Below, piece by piece: positions 24,800 to 33,246 of a DNA stretch of 64,000 nt. Both the position numbers and the translations under genes were made by a program. Source of the stretch: Pseudoclavibacter terrae (lineage in GTDB: Bacteria > Actinomycetota > Actinomycetes > Actinomycetales > Microbacteriaceae). The notes beneath the pieces are model-generated. The model was not told where the DNA came from. It did not search any database and saw only the letters and a list, made by a program, of their open reading frames with translations. How positions within the stretch are numbered: position 1 is the stretch's first letter; each line of letters opens with the position of its first letter. The stretch is taken from positions 248,001 through 312,000 of the forward strand of contig NZ_WBJX01000002.1 in assembly GCF_008831075.1 (NCBI RefSeq), in the 5' to 3' direction.

Positions 24800-25291
24800 C
24801 TAGTGGGGTGCGTGGAACGCCGTGATATTGGCCGAATTCCAGCGCAGGGCTTCCCATTCGCCGTGGAACGTCAGCACGGTGATCCCTGATGTCGGGTAGC
24901 CATGGCGGATCTCCCGCGCCAGGTCCGACTCCTTGTCGGCGGCCAACGCGATCGCCGTGCCCGACACGGTCGGCTCGTGTCCGATGACCAGCAGCGTCTG
25001 CACCTCGGCGCCGGTCTCCTTGACCTGCTCGAGGTAGTCGTCCTCGCCACCCATGTACAGGGCACTCGGGAACTCGGCCGGAGCCAGGATCTCAGCAGTC
25101 TCCAGCGTCTGCCGCGTGCGCGCGGCGGGGGAGCAGAGCACACGGTCCACCTTCGGCGCATGCTCGCGCAGCCAATCCCCGGCCTCCGCGGCCTCACGCA
25201 CGCCACGGTCAGCGAGCGAACGCTGGCGGTCGTCGATCGTCATCGGATGCTCGGCTTTGGCATGACGGAGCAGGATCAGAGTGCGGGGCAT
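24800..25291 (-). CDS. SixA-type histidine phosphatase
   Basis: A 163-residue protein of the phosphoglycerate-mutase-like superfamily. LILLRHAKAEHP carries the RH(A)KA active-site motif with the phospho-accepting His, RVLCSPAARTRQT supplies the second Arg, and LLVIGHEPTVSG has the second His. Short single-domain proteins like this are named SixA after the phosphohistidine phosphatase acting on His-phosphotransfer proteins; in actinobacteria the substrate is usually unknown. The gene is followed by the convergent antiporter gene. Confidence 0.88.
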   Translation of the reverse strand: MPRTLILLRHAKAEHPMTIDDRQRSLADRGVREAAEAGDWLREHAPKVDRVLCSPAARTRQTLETAEILAPAEFPSALYMGGEDDYLEQVKETGAEVQTLLVIGHEPTVSGTAIALAADKESDLAREIRHGYPTSGITVLTFHGEWEALRWNSANITAFHAPH

Positions 25292-25443
25292 GGGGCCAGC
25301 CTAGGGAACTCGACGGCGAACGCTGAACAGGCTGACCGCGCGCGCTCGGAACGTGGCGGTTCCGATCTCGTCTCCAACATGCTGAACGACCAGATCCTCG
25401 ACGAACGGTGCCTGAGATCGAAGAGGGTCTATATCTTTGAGAT

Positions 25444-25824
25444 CTACATTGCGTGACCGCGCTGGTCGCGAGTCGCGCGAACCGGGCGGAGCTCGTCGTT
25501 CGGTGGGAACGACAGCGTGAACTCGACGTTGGGCACCGTGATGTCTCCCCAGTCGTCCCGCTTCACGCGGACGCTGACCGTCGACACTTCAGTGATGCGC
25601 ACGCGCAGCCACGCGCCGTTCTCCAGGCGCAGCTCATAGGCGTCGGCGAGATACCCGATTCCCAGATCATCCAGAAGCGTCTCAGCTTCGAACCAGTCGA
25701 GTTCCCCGGAGCATTCCCGTCCGAGTAGGTCGATGACCACGAAACCATCGCCGTGCGGGCGCATCCAACCGAGGAGCTCACCGTCTCCACGGCGATGCTC
25801 GATCCAATCGCTGGGGCTCGTCAC
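25444..25824 (-). CDS. Conserved hypothetical protein, 126 residues
   Basis: The sequence begins MTSPSDWIEHRRGDGELLGW, continues with FVVIDLLGRE and a long beta-rich stretch (WLRVRITEVSTVSVRV), then NVEFTLSFPPNDELRPV. Alternating hydrophobic residues suggest a small beta-barrel. No catalytic motif or membrane segment is visible, and I do not recognise a named family. Its start is 78 bp from the divergent lipoprotein gene. A real gene is supported by codon use, the clean start and the lack of a competing frame. Confidence 0.65.
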   Translation of the reverse strand: MTSPSDWIEHRRGDGELLGWMRPHGDGFVVIDLLGRECSGELDWFEAETLLDDLGIGYLADAYELRLENGAWLRVRITEVSTVSVRVKRDDWGDITVPNVEFTLSFPPNDELRPVRATRDQRGHAM

Positions 25825-25911
25825 GCGACGATGCTACCCAGCACGCGGCCCAAACCGTCGATCTGTGGATAACTTCTGCGAACATTTTCGAGAGCGGCTA
25901 CCTTGACGGCC

Positions 25912-26493
25912 ATGCAACCAAGGGGGAAGCGCAGGCGGGCCATCGGCACCGTTCTGCTGATGATGTTCAGCCTCGGGGCGACCGTCGGGCTAAGCGGATG
26001 CGAGCCCGAAGCCACCGCACCAAGCCCGCCTCCCAGCCCCATCACTGTGACTTCAACTCCGGTCCTTCCCAGCAACGAGGAAGCCCTCGCGATCGTGGAA
26101 GAGTTGGTGCCGAAGTTCCTGGCGGCGGAAGCGGCGGTCCTGTCAGGACAAGCCGGAGTCGAGAGCCTCAGTCCGGTCGCCACCGAAGAGCACCGAACGT
26201 CGATTGGTGAGTCGGCGGACGAAATCAAAAGTGCTGGGCAGACAGTCGTGGGTGCCGCGACCGTGTCGAACCTCGGCGTCCAGAGCGTGAGCGCCGCCGA
26301 CGGGTCAGTGCTTATCGCCGCCTACGGGTGCTACGACGTTTCCCATTTCAACATTGTCGACGCTGCTGGAATCAGTGCCCGGGCGCCTGACGTTCCTGAC
26401 CGGTTCTCTGTCGTGTTCGAGATTGTCAGTAGCCAGGACGGCTTTAAGTCCAATGGGAGTGCACCATGGTCTGGCGCCAGCTTCTGCTCATAA
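25912..26493 (+). CDS. Putative exported lipoprotein
   Basis: A 193-residue protein. Basic MQPRGKRRR precedes a hydrophobic helix ending in lipobox LSGC, so it should be lipidated at Cys ~30. A Pro/Ser/Thr-rich spacer follows, then a soluble domain with EEALAIVEELVPKFLAAEAA and a C-terminal pair of Cys residues (YGCYDV, ASFCS). ATG 25912 is favoured over an in-frame ATG three codons upstream because the signal peptide is then of normal length. Its 3' end overlaps the next gene start by 28 bases, so the two are co-transcribed and probably act together at the cell surface. Confidence 0.75.
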   Translation: MQPRGKRRRAIGTVLLMMFSLGATVGLSGCEPEATAPSPPPSPITVTSTPVLPSNEEALAIVEELVPKFLAAEAAVLSGQAGVESLSPVATEEHRTSIGESADEIKSAGQTVVGAATVSNLGVQSVSAADGSVLIAAYGCYDVSHFNIVDAAGISARAPDVPDRFSVVFEIVSSQDGFKSNGSAPWSGASFCS

Positions 26494-27377
26494 GCGCGGC
26501 AATCGTCAACGGCATAGCTGCCCCTTCAGGAGCTCTGCCCCGTGCAGCCTGCGACTCTAGCGAACTCTTGCTGGGTGCTTGCGGCAGTGTCTCCAACGAC
26601 GGGAACGGCGTGAGCATCAACGTCGAGGAGACGTACGTGGGTGACCCGGGTCCCTCCGACTCGTACGACGGCGGGGGCTCCGGGGATGACTCCTCGTCCG
26701 ACGACAGCTGGGTTGACGGCGGAGGCTCAGGAGACGATACGAGCGGCGGTGGCGGCCCGCCTCCGTTCATACCGAACGCGAGCGCGCTCGCATCCCCTGT
26801 GAGCTCCCTCGTCGCGCCAGCGGCAGTGCAGTGCAGGGGGTGCGGTGGCGGCGGGGGAGGCGGCACCACCACGACCGCGCCGAGGCCACCCACGAGTTTC
26901 ACGATCAGCGACGTGCTCACCCTCGCGCCCGCCGCAGTAACCCTCACGGCCGAGCCCTCGACATGGAGCATCGTCGGTACCCACACCAACTTCTACACTG
27001 CGGCCGCCCAGCACAGCGCGGCCGGGAGCGTCCTCGGCCACCCGATCACCGTGACCTTCACCCCAGTTTCATACCGGTGGGACTACGGCGACGGCACCAC
27101 GCAGGAAACGACGACACCCGGCTCACCCTGGGAAGCACTCGGGCAAGAGGACTTCACCGCCACCGAGACGAGCCACGTCTACACCGAGAAGATGTCCGTT
27201 CAGGCATCCGTCACCGTCGTCTACACGGCCATCGTGACCCTCGCCAACGGCACGAACATCCCCGTCACCGGAACGCTCGACCGCGCCTCGACCACCGTCA
27301 CCCTCGAACTCTTCACCGCCGACACCGTCATCACCGTCGGCGACTGCAACGAGCATCCCCAGCAGCCCCGCTGTTGA
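26466..27377 (+). CDS. Secreted PKD-like domain protein
   Basis: A 303-residue exported protein. MVWRQLLLISAAIVNGIAAP is a signal peptide. Residues ~60-145 are a Gly/Asp/Ser-rich low-complexity region with CRGCGGGGGGG. The C-terminal half has a PKD-like beta-sandwich: SYRWDYGDGTTQETTTPGSP is the classic WDYGDG turn, and SHVYTEKMSVQASVTVVYTA the paired VYxxxG-type strand. PKD domains mediate extracellular protein or carbohydrate contacts. The start lies inside the end of the lipoprotein gene, indicating tight coupling. Homologues with the same lipoprotein partner are, as I recall, frequent in Microbacteriaceae. Confidence 0.78.
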   Translation: MVWRQLLLISAAIVNGIAAPSGALPRAACDSSELLLGACGSVSNDGNGVSINVEETYVGDPGPSDSYDGGGSGDDSSSDDSWVDGGGSGDDTSGGGGPPPFIPNASALASPVSSLVAPAAVQCRGCGGGGGGGTTTTAPRPPTSFTISDVLTLAPAAVTLTAEPSTWSIVGTHTNFYTAAAQHSAAGSVLGHPITVTFTPVSYRWDYGDGTTQETTTPGSPWEALGQEDFTATETSHVYTEKMSVQASVTVVYTAIVTLANGTNIPVTGTLDRASTTVTLELFTADTVITVGDCNEHPQQPRC

Positions 27378-27457
27378 CGCGCGCAACCGGACAAGTTCGC
27401 CAAACCAGCGCCCGGCCCACGCAGACCACACCAGCCGTGGACCACCGCCCCGAACCC

Positions 27458-27898
27458 CTACTCGCCCTCCCCGAACACAACCGACCCGTCGGGGAGCACA
27501 CTCCAACCAGGGTTGTGCGCCACCTCCCAGACGACACCATTCGGATCCTCGACCAAACCGTGGAACACACCGCCGAAATCACCCTCCTGCGGCACCTTCA
27601 ACGTCACCCCACCACCAGCCGCCATCGCCGAGACCACCGCGACGACCTCCTCGCGGCTCCCCACGTTGTGCGCCAACGTCACACCCGACACCTGCGAACG
27701 ATCCTCACCCGTCCCCAGATCGCGGTTGAACTTCTCCGCATCGAAGAACCCGAGCACCTGCCCCGCCCCCAACTGGAAGAACACGATCTCGCCCTCAACA
27801 TCGAGCAGCGGTTCCCACCCGAGCGCATCGACGTAGAAGCGCCGCGCATCGTCGAGATCGCGAGTCGCGAACGTCACGAAGTTCACCTGCTGCTTCAC
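27458..27898 (-). CDS. VOC-family (glyoxalase/bleomycin-resistance fold) protein
   Basis: A 146-residue protein with the two-module VOC fold: FVTFATRDLDDARRFYVDAL then FFQLGAGQVLGFFD, and GGVFHGLVEDPNGVVWEVAH near the end, where Glu could be a metal ligand. VOC proteins include dioxygenases, glyoxalases and binding proteins; there is no basis to choose. It overlaps the upstream SRPBCC gene by four bases. The pair lies divergently beside the DGPF/ECF42 module, whose genomic neighbourhoods often include VOC and SRPBCC genes. Confidence 0.85.
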   Translation of the reverse strand: MKQQVNFVTFATRDLDDARRFYVDALGWEPLLDVEGEIVFFQLGAGQVLGFFDAEKFNRDLGTGEDRSQVSGVTLAHNVGSREEVVAVVSAMAAGGGVTLKVPQEGDFGGVFHGLVEDPNGVVWEVAHNPGWSVLPDGSVVFGEGE

Positions 27899-28374
27899 GA
27901 GCGACCCACAAACGCCGAAAGGTTCTCCAACGACGACGAGATGCCCTCCACGTGATCCGCCTGACTGATGCCACTCGGCACGTCATACGCCGACACCGTC
28001 ACCAGAGTGCCGCCCGGAAACTCCGCCAACTCCCACACCATCGTCATCGTCCCCGCAAACCGCGCATCGTCCGACTCGAACACCACCTGCTGCGAGACCC
28101 GCTCGTCCTCCACCAGCTCCACGAACACCGACTCAGACACATCCCGCGACTCAGCAGTCTTCCCACCACCAACCGGAACCTCCGCATACGTGAGCTCAAG
28201 CACACTGCGCCCGCCCACGCGCGGCTCGAAACGCGTGTACCTGCCCGTCATCCCCGCCGGCGGCAGCCAGGTCTCCAGCGCGCGCTGATCGAGAAGCGCC
28301 GCGTAGATCTTGGATGCGCTCGCCGGCAGCACTCTCGAGACTCGGTCGACCCGTGGTTCGAAATCGCTCGTCAT
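27895..28374 (-). CDS. SRPBCC/AHSA1-like domain protein
   Basis: A 159-residue single-domain protein: RVSRVLPASASKIYAALLDQ, then ALETWLPPAGMTGRYTRFEP, FVELVEDERVSQQVVFES and TMTMVWELAEFPGGT. This is the helix-grip START-like fold of AHSA1/polyketide-cyclase proteins that bind hydrophobic ligands. Its 3' end overlaps the VOC gene (ATGA). The start is 174 bp from the divergent DGPF gene and 77 bp from the ECF42-type promoter, so the intergenic region probably drives both directions. Confidence 0.87.
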   Translation of the reverse strand: MTSDFEPRVDRVSRVLPASASKIYAALLDQRALETWLPPAGMTGRYTRFEPRVGGRSVLELTYAEVPVGGGKTAESRDVSESVFVELVEDERVSQQVVFESDDARFAGTMTMVWELAEFPGGTLVTVSAYDVPSGISQADHVEGISSSLENLSAFVGRS

Positions 28375-28451
28375 GCCCGGAAGCTAGCAAGCCGACTTGA
28401 AGATGCGCCGACCGGCCTCCCGAAAAGATTCTCAAGAAAATTCACGGCACG

Positions 28452-28478
28452 TGTCGATTTCCTCGACCGCCGTTCGAC
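28452..28478 (+). promoter_or_regulatory. ECF42-type promoter of the DGPF gene
   Basis: TGTCGA (28452-28457) is separated by exactly 17 bases from CGAC (28475-28478). As I recall, the ECF42 consensus is TGTCGA at -35 with CGA(C/T) at -10, placed upstream of dgpf genes. Here it lies about 70 bp before the DGPF start, and the ECF42-like sigma gene is immediately downstream. Confidence 0.7.
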
Positions 28479-28548
28479 GCCATAGTAGACGGGTGCTGAT
28501 CGGCACCCTGCAACCGGCCCTGCGGGGCTGCAGACAAGGAGAATCATC

Positions 28549-28977
28549 ATGAAGTTCATGCTCATCATGCGTGCCACCGACGACGCCAAGGCCGCCTACG
28601 AGAACACCGACTTCACCGAGATCATCAACGCCATGGGCAAGTACAACGAGTCCATGATGGAAGCCGGCGTCCTCCTCGCAGGCGAGGGCCTCGCCGACGA
28701 CCTCAGCACCGCCTTCGTCGTCGACTTCTCAGGCGAGCAGCCCGTCGTCACCGACGGCCCATACGGCGAGACCCACGAGCTCTTCAACGGCTTCTGGATC
28801 ATCGAGACCACCACCCGCGACGAAGCCATCCAGTGGGCCTCCCGAGCCCCACTCCAGGGGCCGGGTTCGAAGCTCGAAGTGCGCCGCGTCACCGACATGA
28901 GCGACTTCGCCGGCCACGAAGACAACGAATTCATCCAGAAGGAAGAGGGCTGGCGCGAGCAGCAGGCCGGCGCCTGA
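28549..28977 (+). CDS. YciI-like DGPF-domain protein
   Basis: A 142-residue dimeric alpha/beta-barrel-type protein. MKFMLIMRATDDAKAAYEN opens the domain, YNESMMEAGVLLAGEGL follows, and VTDGPYGETHELFNGFWIIE carries the DGP(F/Y) signature that names the family. The role of DGPF proteins is unknown, but they are constant genomic partners of ECF42 sigma factors. AAGGAG lies just upstream of the start. The sigma gene begins 38 bp after the stop in the same direction, so the two should be one transcript. Confidence 0.92.
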   Translation: MKFMLIMRATDDAKAAYENTDFTEIINAMGKYNESMMEAGVLLAGEGLADDLSTAFVVDFSGEQPVVTDGPYGETHELFNGFWIIETTTRDEAIQWASRAPLQGPGSKLEVRRVTDMSDFAGHEDNEFIQKEEGWREQQAGA

Positions 28978-29014
28978 GCGCACCCGAACACGGACGCGGG
29001 CAGAGGATACGGCG

Positions 29015-30331
29015 ATGATCTCGGCAGGGCCCGGCGACGGCCACGGAGAGAAGAACGACGATGTCGCCGCTCGACCGTCGGGCCAGCCCGCGACCGCCGC
29101 CGCCATCGACGCCGTCTGGCGCATCGAGAGCGCCCGCATCGTCTCGACCCTCACGAGGATGGTCGGCGACGTCGGCGTTGCCGAAGACCTCGCACAGGAA
29201 GCCGTCGCCGACGCGCTCACCCAGTGGCCAGAGTCAGGCGTCCCGGCCAACCCGGGCGCCTGGCTCACCGCCGTCGCCAAACGCAAGGCCATCGACAGGT
29301 GGCGGCGCCGCGAGCGACTCGACGACCGCTACAGCGCCATCGCACGCGACCTGAGCGACGCGGATGCGACCGCCAGCGACCCCTGGGTGCCCATCAGCGA
29401 CGACGTCCTCCGACTCATCTTCGTCGCCTGCCACCCCGCGCTCTCCCGCGAGGCGCAAGTCGCGCTCACGCTGCGCATCGTCGGTGGCCTCACGACGGAC
29501 GAGATCGCGCGCCTCTTCCTCATCCCGGTCGCGACCGTGCAGCAGCGCATCGTGCGGGCCAAGAAGAGCCTCGCCGCCGCCAGGGTGCCCTTCGAGACGC
29601 CCGACCCGAGCGAGTGGACCCCGCGCCTCGGCGGCGTCCTCGCCGTCATCTACCTGATCTTCACCGAGGGCTACGCGGCCAGTTCCGGAGACCGCTGGCT
29701 GCGATCCGACCTCGCTGCGGAAGCCCTCCGCCTCGGCCGGGCGCTCACCAGCATGCTCCCCAGAGAGCCCGAGGTGCTCGGACTTGTCGCACTCATGGAG
29801 TTCCAGAGCTCGCGCTTCGCGGCGCGTGAGTCGGCCGACGGCACCCCCATCCTGCTCGCCGACCAGGATCGGCGACGCTGGGACCGCTCGGCGATCCTCC
29901 GCGGTCGCGCCCTCCTGGCCAGAGCCGACGCCCTCGGCAAGGGGCGCGGCACTTACTGCCTGCAGGCCGCCATCGCCGAGCGGCACGCAGTGGCCCGTTC
30001 CGTGCAGGACACCGACTGGCCGCAGATCGTCGTGCTCTACGAGGTCCTCGGACGCCTGGCCCCGAGCCCCATCGTCGAACTCAACCGGGCCGTCGCCGTC
30101 TCGATGGCGACCGGACCGGCAACCGCGCTCGCCATCGTAGACCGGCTCGGCGCATCCGGTGCCCTCGCCCGTGGCCCGCTCCTCGCGAGCGTCCGCGGTG
30201 AGCTGCTCGCGCAGCTCGGGAGGATCGACGAGGCGAGATCGGAGCTGAGCGTCGCGGTCGAGCTCACCGCAAACGAGCAGCAGCGTCATGTGTTGCAGGG
30301 CAAGATCGACGCCCTCGAAACCCGCACCTGA
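29015..30331 (+). CDS. ECF42-group RNA polymerase sigma factor with C-terminal extension
   Basis: A 438-residue sigma factor. Region 2 (about 30-105) includes VGDVGVAEDLAQEAVADALT; region 4 (about 125-185) includes LTLRIVGGLTTDEIARLFLI and ATVQQRIVRAKKSL. A long C-terminal extension follows, starting YLIFTEGYAASSGD (DUF6596) and ending in helical TPR-like repeats (VELNRAVAVSMATGP, LLAQLGRIDEARSELSVAVE). That architecture, with a DGPF partner gene and no anti-sigma gene, defines ECF42; the extension is thought to control activity. AGAGGA precedes ATG 29015. Target genes probably include its own operon through the promoter at 28452. Confidence 0.9.
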   Translation: MISAGPGDGHGEKNDDVAARPSGQPATAAAIDAVWRIESARIVSTLTRMVGDVGVAEDLAQEAVADALTQWPESGVPANPGAWLTAVAKRKAIDRWRRRERLDDRYSAIARDLSDADATASDPWVPISDDVLRLIFVACHPALSREAQVALTLRIVGGLTTDEIARLFLIPVATVQQRIVRAKKSLAAARVPFETPDPSEWTPRLGGVLAVIYLIFTEGYAASSGDRWLRSDLAAEALRLGRALTSMLPREPEVLGLVALMEFQSSRFAARESADGTPILLADQDRRRWDRSAILRGRALLARADALGKGRGTYCLQAAIAERHAVARSVQDTDWPQIVVLYEVLGRLAPSPIVELNRAVAVSMATGPATALAIVDRLGASGALARGPLLASVRGELLAQLGRIDEARSELSVAVELTANEQQRHVLQGKIDALETRT

Positions 30332-30439
30332 ACAATGCCGTCGGCCTGGGGTCGACGCCGTCACCCGCGTCTGCCTGGCCGGCCAAGCAGACAGTGCTGC
30401 TGGACAGCCAGACAGCTAGCCCGCCGGACCGTACACCGG

Positions 30440-30521
30440 GCTGACCAACTTGCGTGACGATCTGGGCTTCTGGGCTGGGTCTGGCCCGGAGGAGCCGGTC
30501 TCGTCACGCAAGCTGGTCAGC
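30440..30521. terminator. Bidirectional hairpin between convergent ECF42 and YceI-family genes
   Basis: Arms 30440-30460 and 30501-30521 are inverted repeats over 21 bases with one A/G difference (left arm begins GCTGACCAACTTGCG); the loop is 40 bases and GC-rich. The remaining sequence of the 247-bp gap (30332-30578) holds no gene that I can see. The location between two stops supports a shared terminator. Confidence 0.65.
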
Positions 30522-30578
30522 GGATGAGCGCGGTGGGGGAGTCGGCCAGCCGGCCGACGGGCCAGGCTCGCCGCGCCC

Positions 30579-31280
30579 CTACGCGCGCTCGAGGACGAGC
30601 AGGAACTCGACGGATCCGGTGGGCTCGACGGAGACGAAGCCCAGGTTCGGGGCTTCGACCCCGTAGTCGGCGAAGGTCACGGGTATGCTGCCGGCGACCT
30701 GCACGTTGTCGCCGTCAAGGCCTGCCGTGATGTCGATGGTCACCTGCTGGCTGACGCCGTTGAGCGTGAGCGTTCCGGTGGCCGGGATCGTCGCCTGCGT
30801 GCCATCCGCGAGTCCGTCGAGTGCGGCCACTGGCTCGTCGAGCGTGAAGGTCGCTTCCGGGTTCGCGGCGGTGTCGAGTGCTTCGCTGCGGAAGTACTCG
30901 TCGCGACGTTCCTCGTCGGTGGCGATGGATGCGACGTCGACCGTGATGTCGGCGGCCGTGAGCTCGGTCTCGGTCGTCGTGAGCGTGCCAGAGACGGTCT
31001 CGGTGCGACCGGTGACCGTCACGTCCGTGCCGTTGAGCACCTCGTCGACCCGGTATCCAGCGTAGGAGCCGGACGCGACGGTCCACGAGCCCGCGAGCGT
31101 GCTGGCGTCGGCAGCGCTCGGGGCCGTCGACTCGATCTCGAGGGCCGGCGCCTCGGCGGCGGGCTCGGCGATCACGTCACGGTAGATCATGGGGCCGAAC
31201 ACGGCGGCGGCGATGCCGATCACCACGACAACGGCCGCGATGACGAGACCGATGGTGGCTTTCTTCGATGGCTTCTTCAT
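30579..31280 (-). CDS. Membrane-anchored YceI-family protein
   Basis: A 233-residue protein. MKKPSKKA and a hydrophobic helix (TIGLVIAAVVVVIGIAAAVF) anchor it with the domain outside. The YceI lipocalin-like barrel reads LAGSWTVASGSYAGYRVDEV at its start, SIATDEERRDEYFRSEALDT in the middle, GTLTLNGVSQQVTIDI and a final GSVEFLLVLERA. YceI proteins bind isoprenoid-like lipids and are linked to stress or acid tolerance. ATG 31280 was chosen as it begins the charged signal-anchor; an alternative start lies six codons upstream. No clear ribosome-binding site is visible. Confidence 0.88.
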   Translation of the reverse strand: MKKPSKKATIGLVIAAVVVVIGIAAAVFGPMIYRDVIAEPAAEAPALEIESTAPSAADASTLAGSWTVASGSYAGYRVDEVLNGTDVTVTGRTETVSGTLTTTETELTAADITVDVASIATDEERRDEYFRSEALDTAANPEATFTLDEPVAALDGLADGTQATIPATGTLTLNGVSQQVTIDITAGLDGDNVQVAGSIPVTFADYGVEAPNLGFVSVEPTGSVEFLLVLERA

Positions 31281-31463
31281 AGTTGTAGCTTGAAGCACTT
31301 TCCTATGGCTGGACTATGAGTCTCTCGTCGATCGCGTGAGGAAGCGGATGCGCGTCGCGGGGAGCGCGAGAGGCTCCGGGACACACGGCTTCAGCACAAG
31401 TGCCGCGACTTAGGCTTCGAGCGCACCGCTGTGCGCGCAGCCGTGCCCGTCGAAAGGACCCCG

Positions 31464-33191
31464 GTGAACGACGCCAACGAGACCAGCAGCACGTCCGACC
31501 TCGCGTCCAGGCCATGGTTGGCCGCGTACGCCGACGACGTGCCTCATGACATCGCCGAGGTGCGGGAGTCCCTCGTCGACCTGCTCGAGAACTCCGTGAA
31601 GCACTTCGGCTCTCGCCCGGCGCTCGAGTTCTTCGGCGCCGAGACCAGCTACGGCGAGCTCGGGGAGCAGGTGGCTCGTGCGGCCGAGGGCCTCCGCAAG
31701 CTCGGGGTCACGGCGGGCGACCGCGTCGCGTTGGTGCTCCCCAACTGCCCACAGCACGTCATCGCCTTCTATGCCGCACTCCGGCTCGGCGCGATCGTCA
31801 TCGAGCACAACCCGCTCTACACGGCGCGCGAGCTGCGGCATCAGTTCGAAGACCACGGCGCGAAGATCGCGATCGTGTGGGACAAGGTCGCCGATCTCAT
31901 CTCGGAGCTGCCGAGCGACGTCGTCCCGGACACGATCGTCGCCGTGGACATGACGAGCGCGCTTCCGTTCGGGAAGCGACTCGCGCTGCGCCTTCCCGTC
32001 GCGAAGGCCCGCGAATCCCGCGAGGCCATGACGGCGACGCCCTCGGATCGAGGCGTGCTCAAGTGGGAGCGCATCGCGAATGCGAAGCGCATCTCGAAGC
32101 GCGTGCCCAAGCCCGCCCTCGACGACGTCGCCCTGCTGCAGTACACGAGCGGAACCACCGGCAACCCCAAGGGCGCCATCCTCACCCACCGCAACCTGCG
32201 CGCGAACGCCGCGCAGGGTCGTGCGTGGGTGCCCGGGCTCACGGAGGGGCGGGAGGTCTTCTACGGGGTGCTCCCGCTGTTCCACGCGTATGGCATGACG
32301 CTGTGCCTCACCTTCGCCATGAGCATCGGCGCGCGGCTCGTCCTCTTCCCGAAGTTCGACGTCGACCTCGTCGTCGCCGCGGCGAAGAGCTCCCCGCCGA
32401 CCTTCCTGCCAGCAGTCCCTCCCATCTACGACGCGCTGTCGAGGGCAGCCTCCCGCAAGGGGGTCAGCTTCACGGGCATCCGCTTCGCGATCTCGGGGGC
32501 CATGAGCCTGCCCGTCAAGACGGTCGAGCGCTGGGAGGAGGTCACCGGAGGGCTCCTGGTTGAGGGATACGGCATGACCGAGACATCGCCGGTCGCGCTC
32601 GGCAACCCCGTCGGCCCGACCAGGCGCCCCGGGACGGTCGGGGTTCCCTTCCCGGGCACGCACATCCGCGTCGTCGACCCGGACGACCCGAGCATCGACC
32701 GCGCCGCCGGGGAATCGGGCGAGCTCCTCATCCGCGGGCCGCAGGTGTTCCAGGGCTACTGGAAGCGGCCGGACGAGACGCGCGAAGTGCTCCTCGCCGG
32801 CGGCTGGCTTCGCACCGGCGACATCGTCACCGTGTCCGACGACGGCTTCGTGACGGTCGTCGACCGCAAGAAGGAGCTCATCATCACGGGCGGCTTCAAC
32901 GTGAGCCCCTCCGAAGTCGAGGAAGCCCTCACCGCGCACCCCGATGTCGAGGGCGCCGCAGTTGTCGGCCTCCCGCGCAGCTCCGGGGGTGAGGATGTGA
33001 CCGCCGCGGTCGTGCTCCGCGACGGTGCCACGTTCGACGGCGACGCGCTGCGCGACTTCTGCCGCTCACGCCTCGCGTCCTACAAGGTGCCCAAGCGGGT
33101 CGTGCAGGTCGAGGAGCTCCCCAAGTCACTCATCGGCAAGGTGCTCCGTCGTCAGGTCCGAGACCGACTCGTCGCCAAGCGCAGCGAGTAG
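31464..33191 (+). CDS. Long-chain acyl-CoA ligase (AMP-forming)
   Basis: A 575-residue adenylate-forming enzyme. The ATP/AMP motif is LQYTSGTTGNPKGAILTHR, the second core motif is EGYGMTETSPVALGNP, and the hinge region is LRTGDIVTVSDDGFVTVVDR followed by KKELIITGGFNVSPSEVEE. The late PKSLIGKVLRRQVRD includes the catalytic Lys in GKV. It activates a fatty acid with ATP and CoA in the cytoplasm for degradation or lipid synthesis. GTG 31464 has AAAGGA seven bases upstream. No other fatty-acid genes are adjacent, so the role is not further defined. Confidence 0.93.
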   Translation: MNDANETSSTSDLASRPWLAAYADDVPHDIAEVRESLVDLLENSVKHFGSRPALEFFGAETSYGELGEQVARAAEGLRKLGVTAGDRVALVLPNCPQHVIAFYAALRLGAIVIEHNPLYTARELRHQFEDHGAKIAIVWDKVADLISELPSDVVPDTIVAVDMTSALPFGKRLALRLPVAKARESREAMTATPSDRGVLKWERIANAKRISKRVPKPALDDVALLQYTSGTTGNPKGAILTHRNLRANAAQGRAWVPGLTEGREVFYGVLPLFHAYGMTLCLTFAMSIGARLVLFPKFDVDLVVAAAKSSPPTFLPAVPPIYDALSRAASRKGVSFTGIRFAISGAMSLPVKTVERWEEVTGGLLVEGYGMTETSPVALGNPVGPTRRPGTVGVPFPGTHIRVVDPDDPSIDRAAGESGELLIRGPQVFQGYWKRPDETREVLLAGGWLRTGDIVTVSDDGFVTVVDRKKELIITGGFNVSPSEVEEALTAHPDVEGAAVVGLPRSSGGEDVTAAVVLRDGATFDGDALRDFCRSRLASYKVPKRVVQVEELPKSLIGKVLRRQVRDRLVAKRSE

Positions 33192-33246
33192 CCGCCCACG
33201 ACCTGGCTCCCGCGCCGCCCGCGACTGCCGCTCGGAACCAGAGGGA

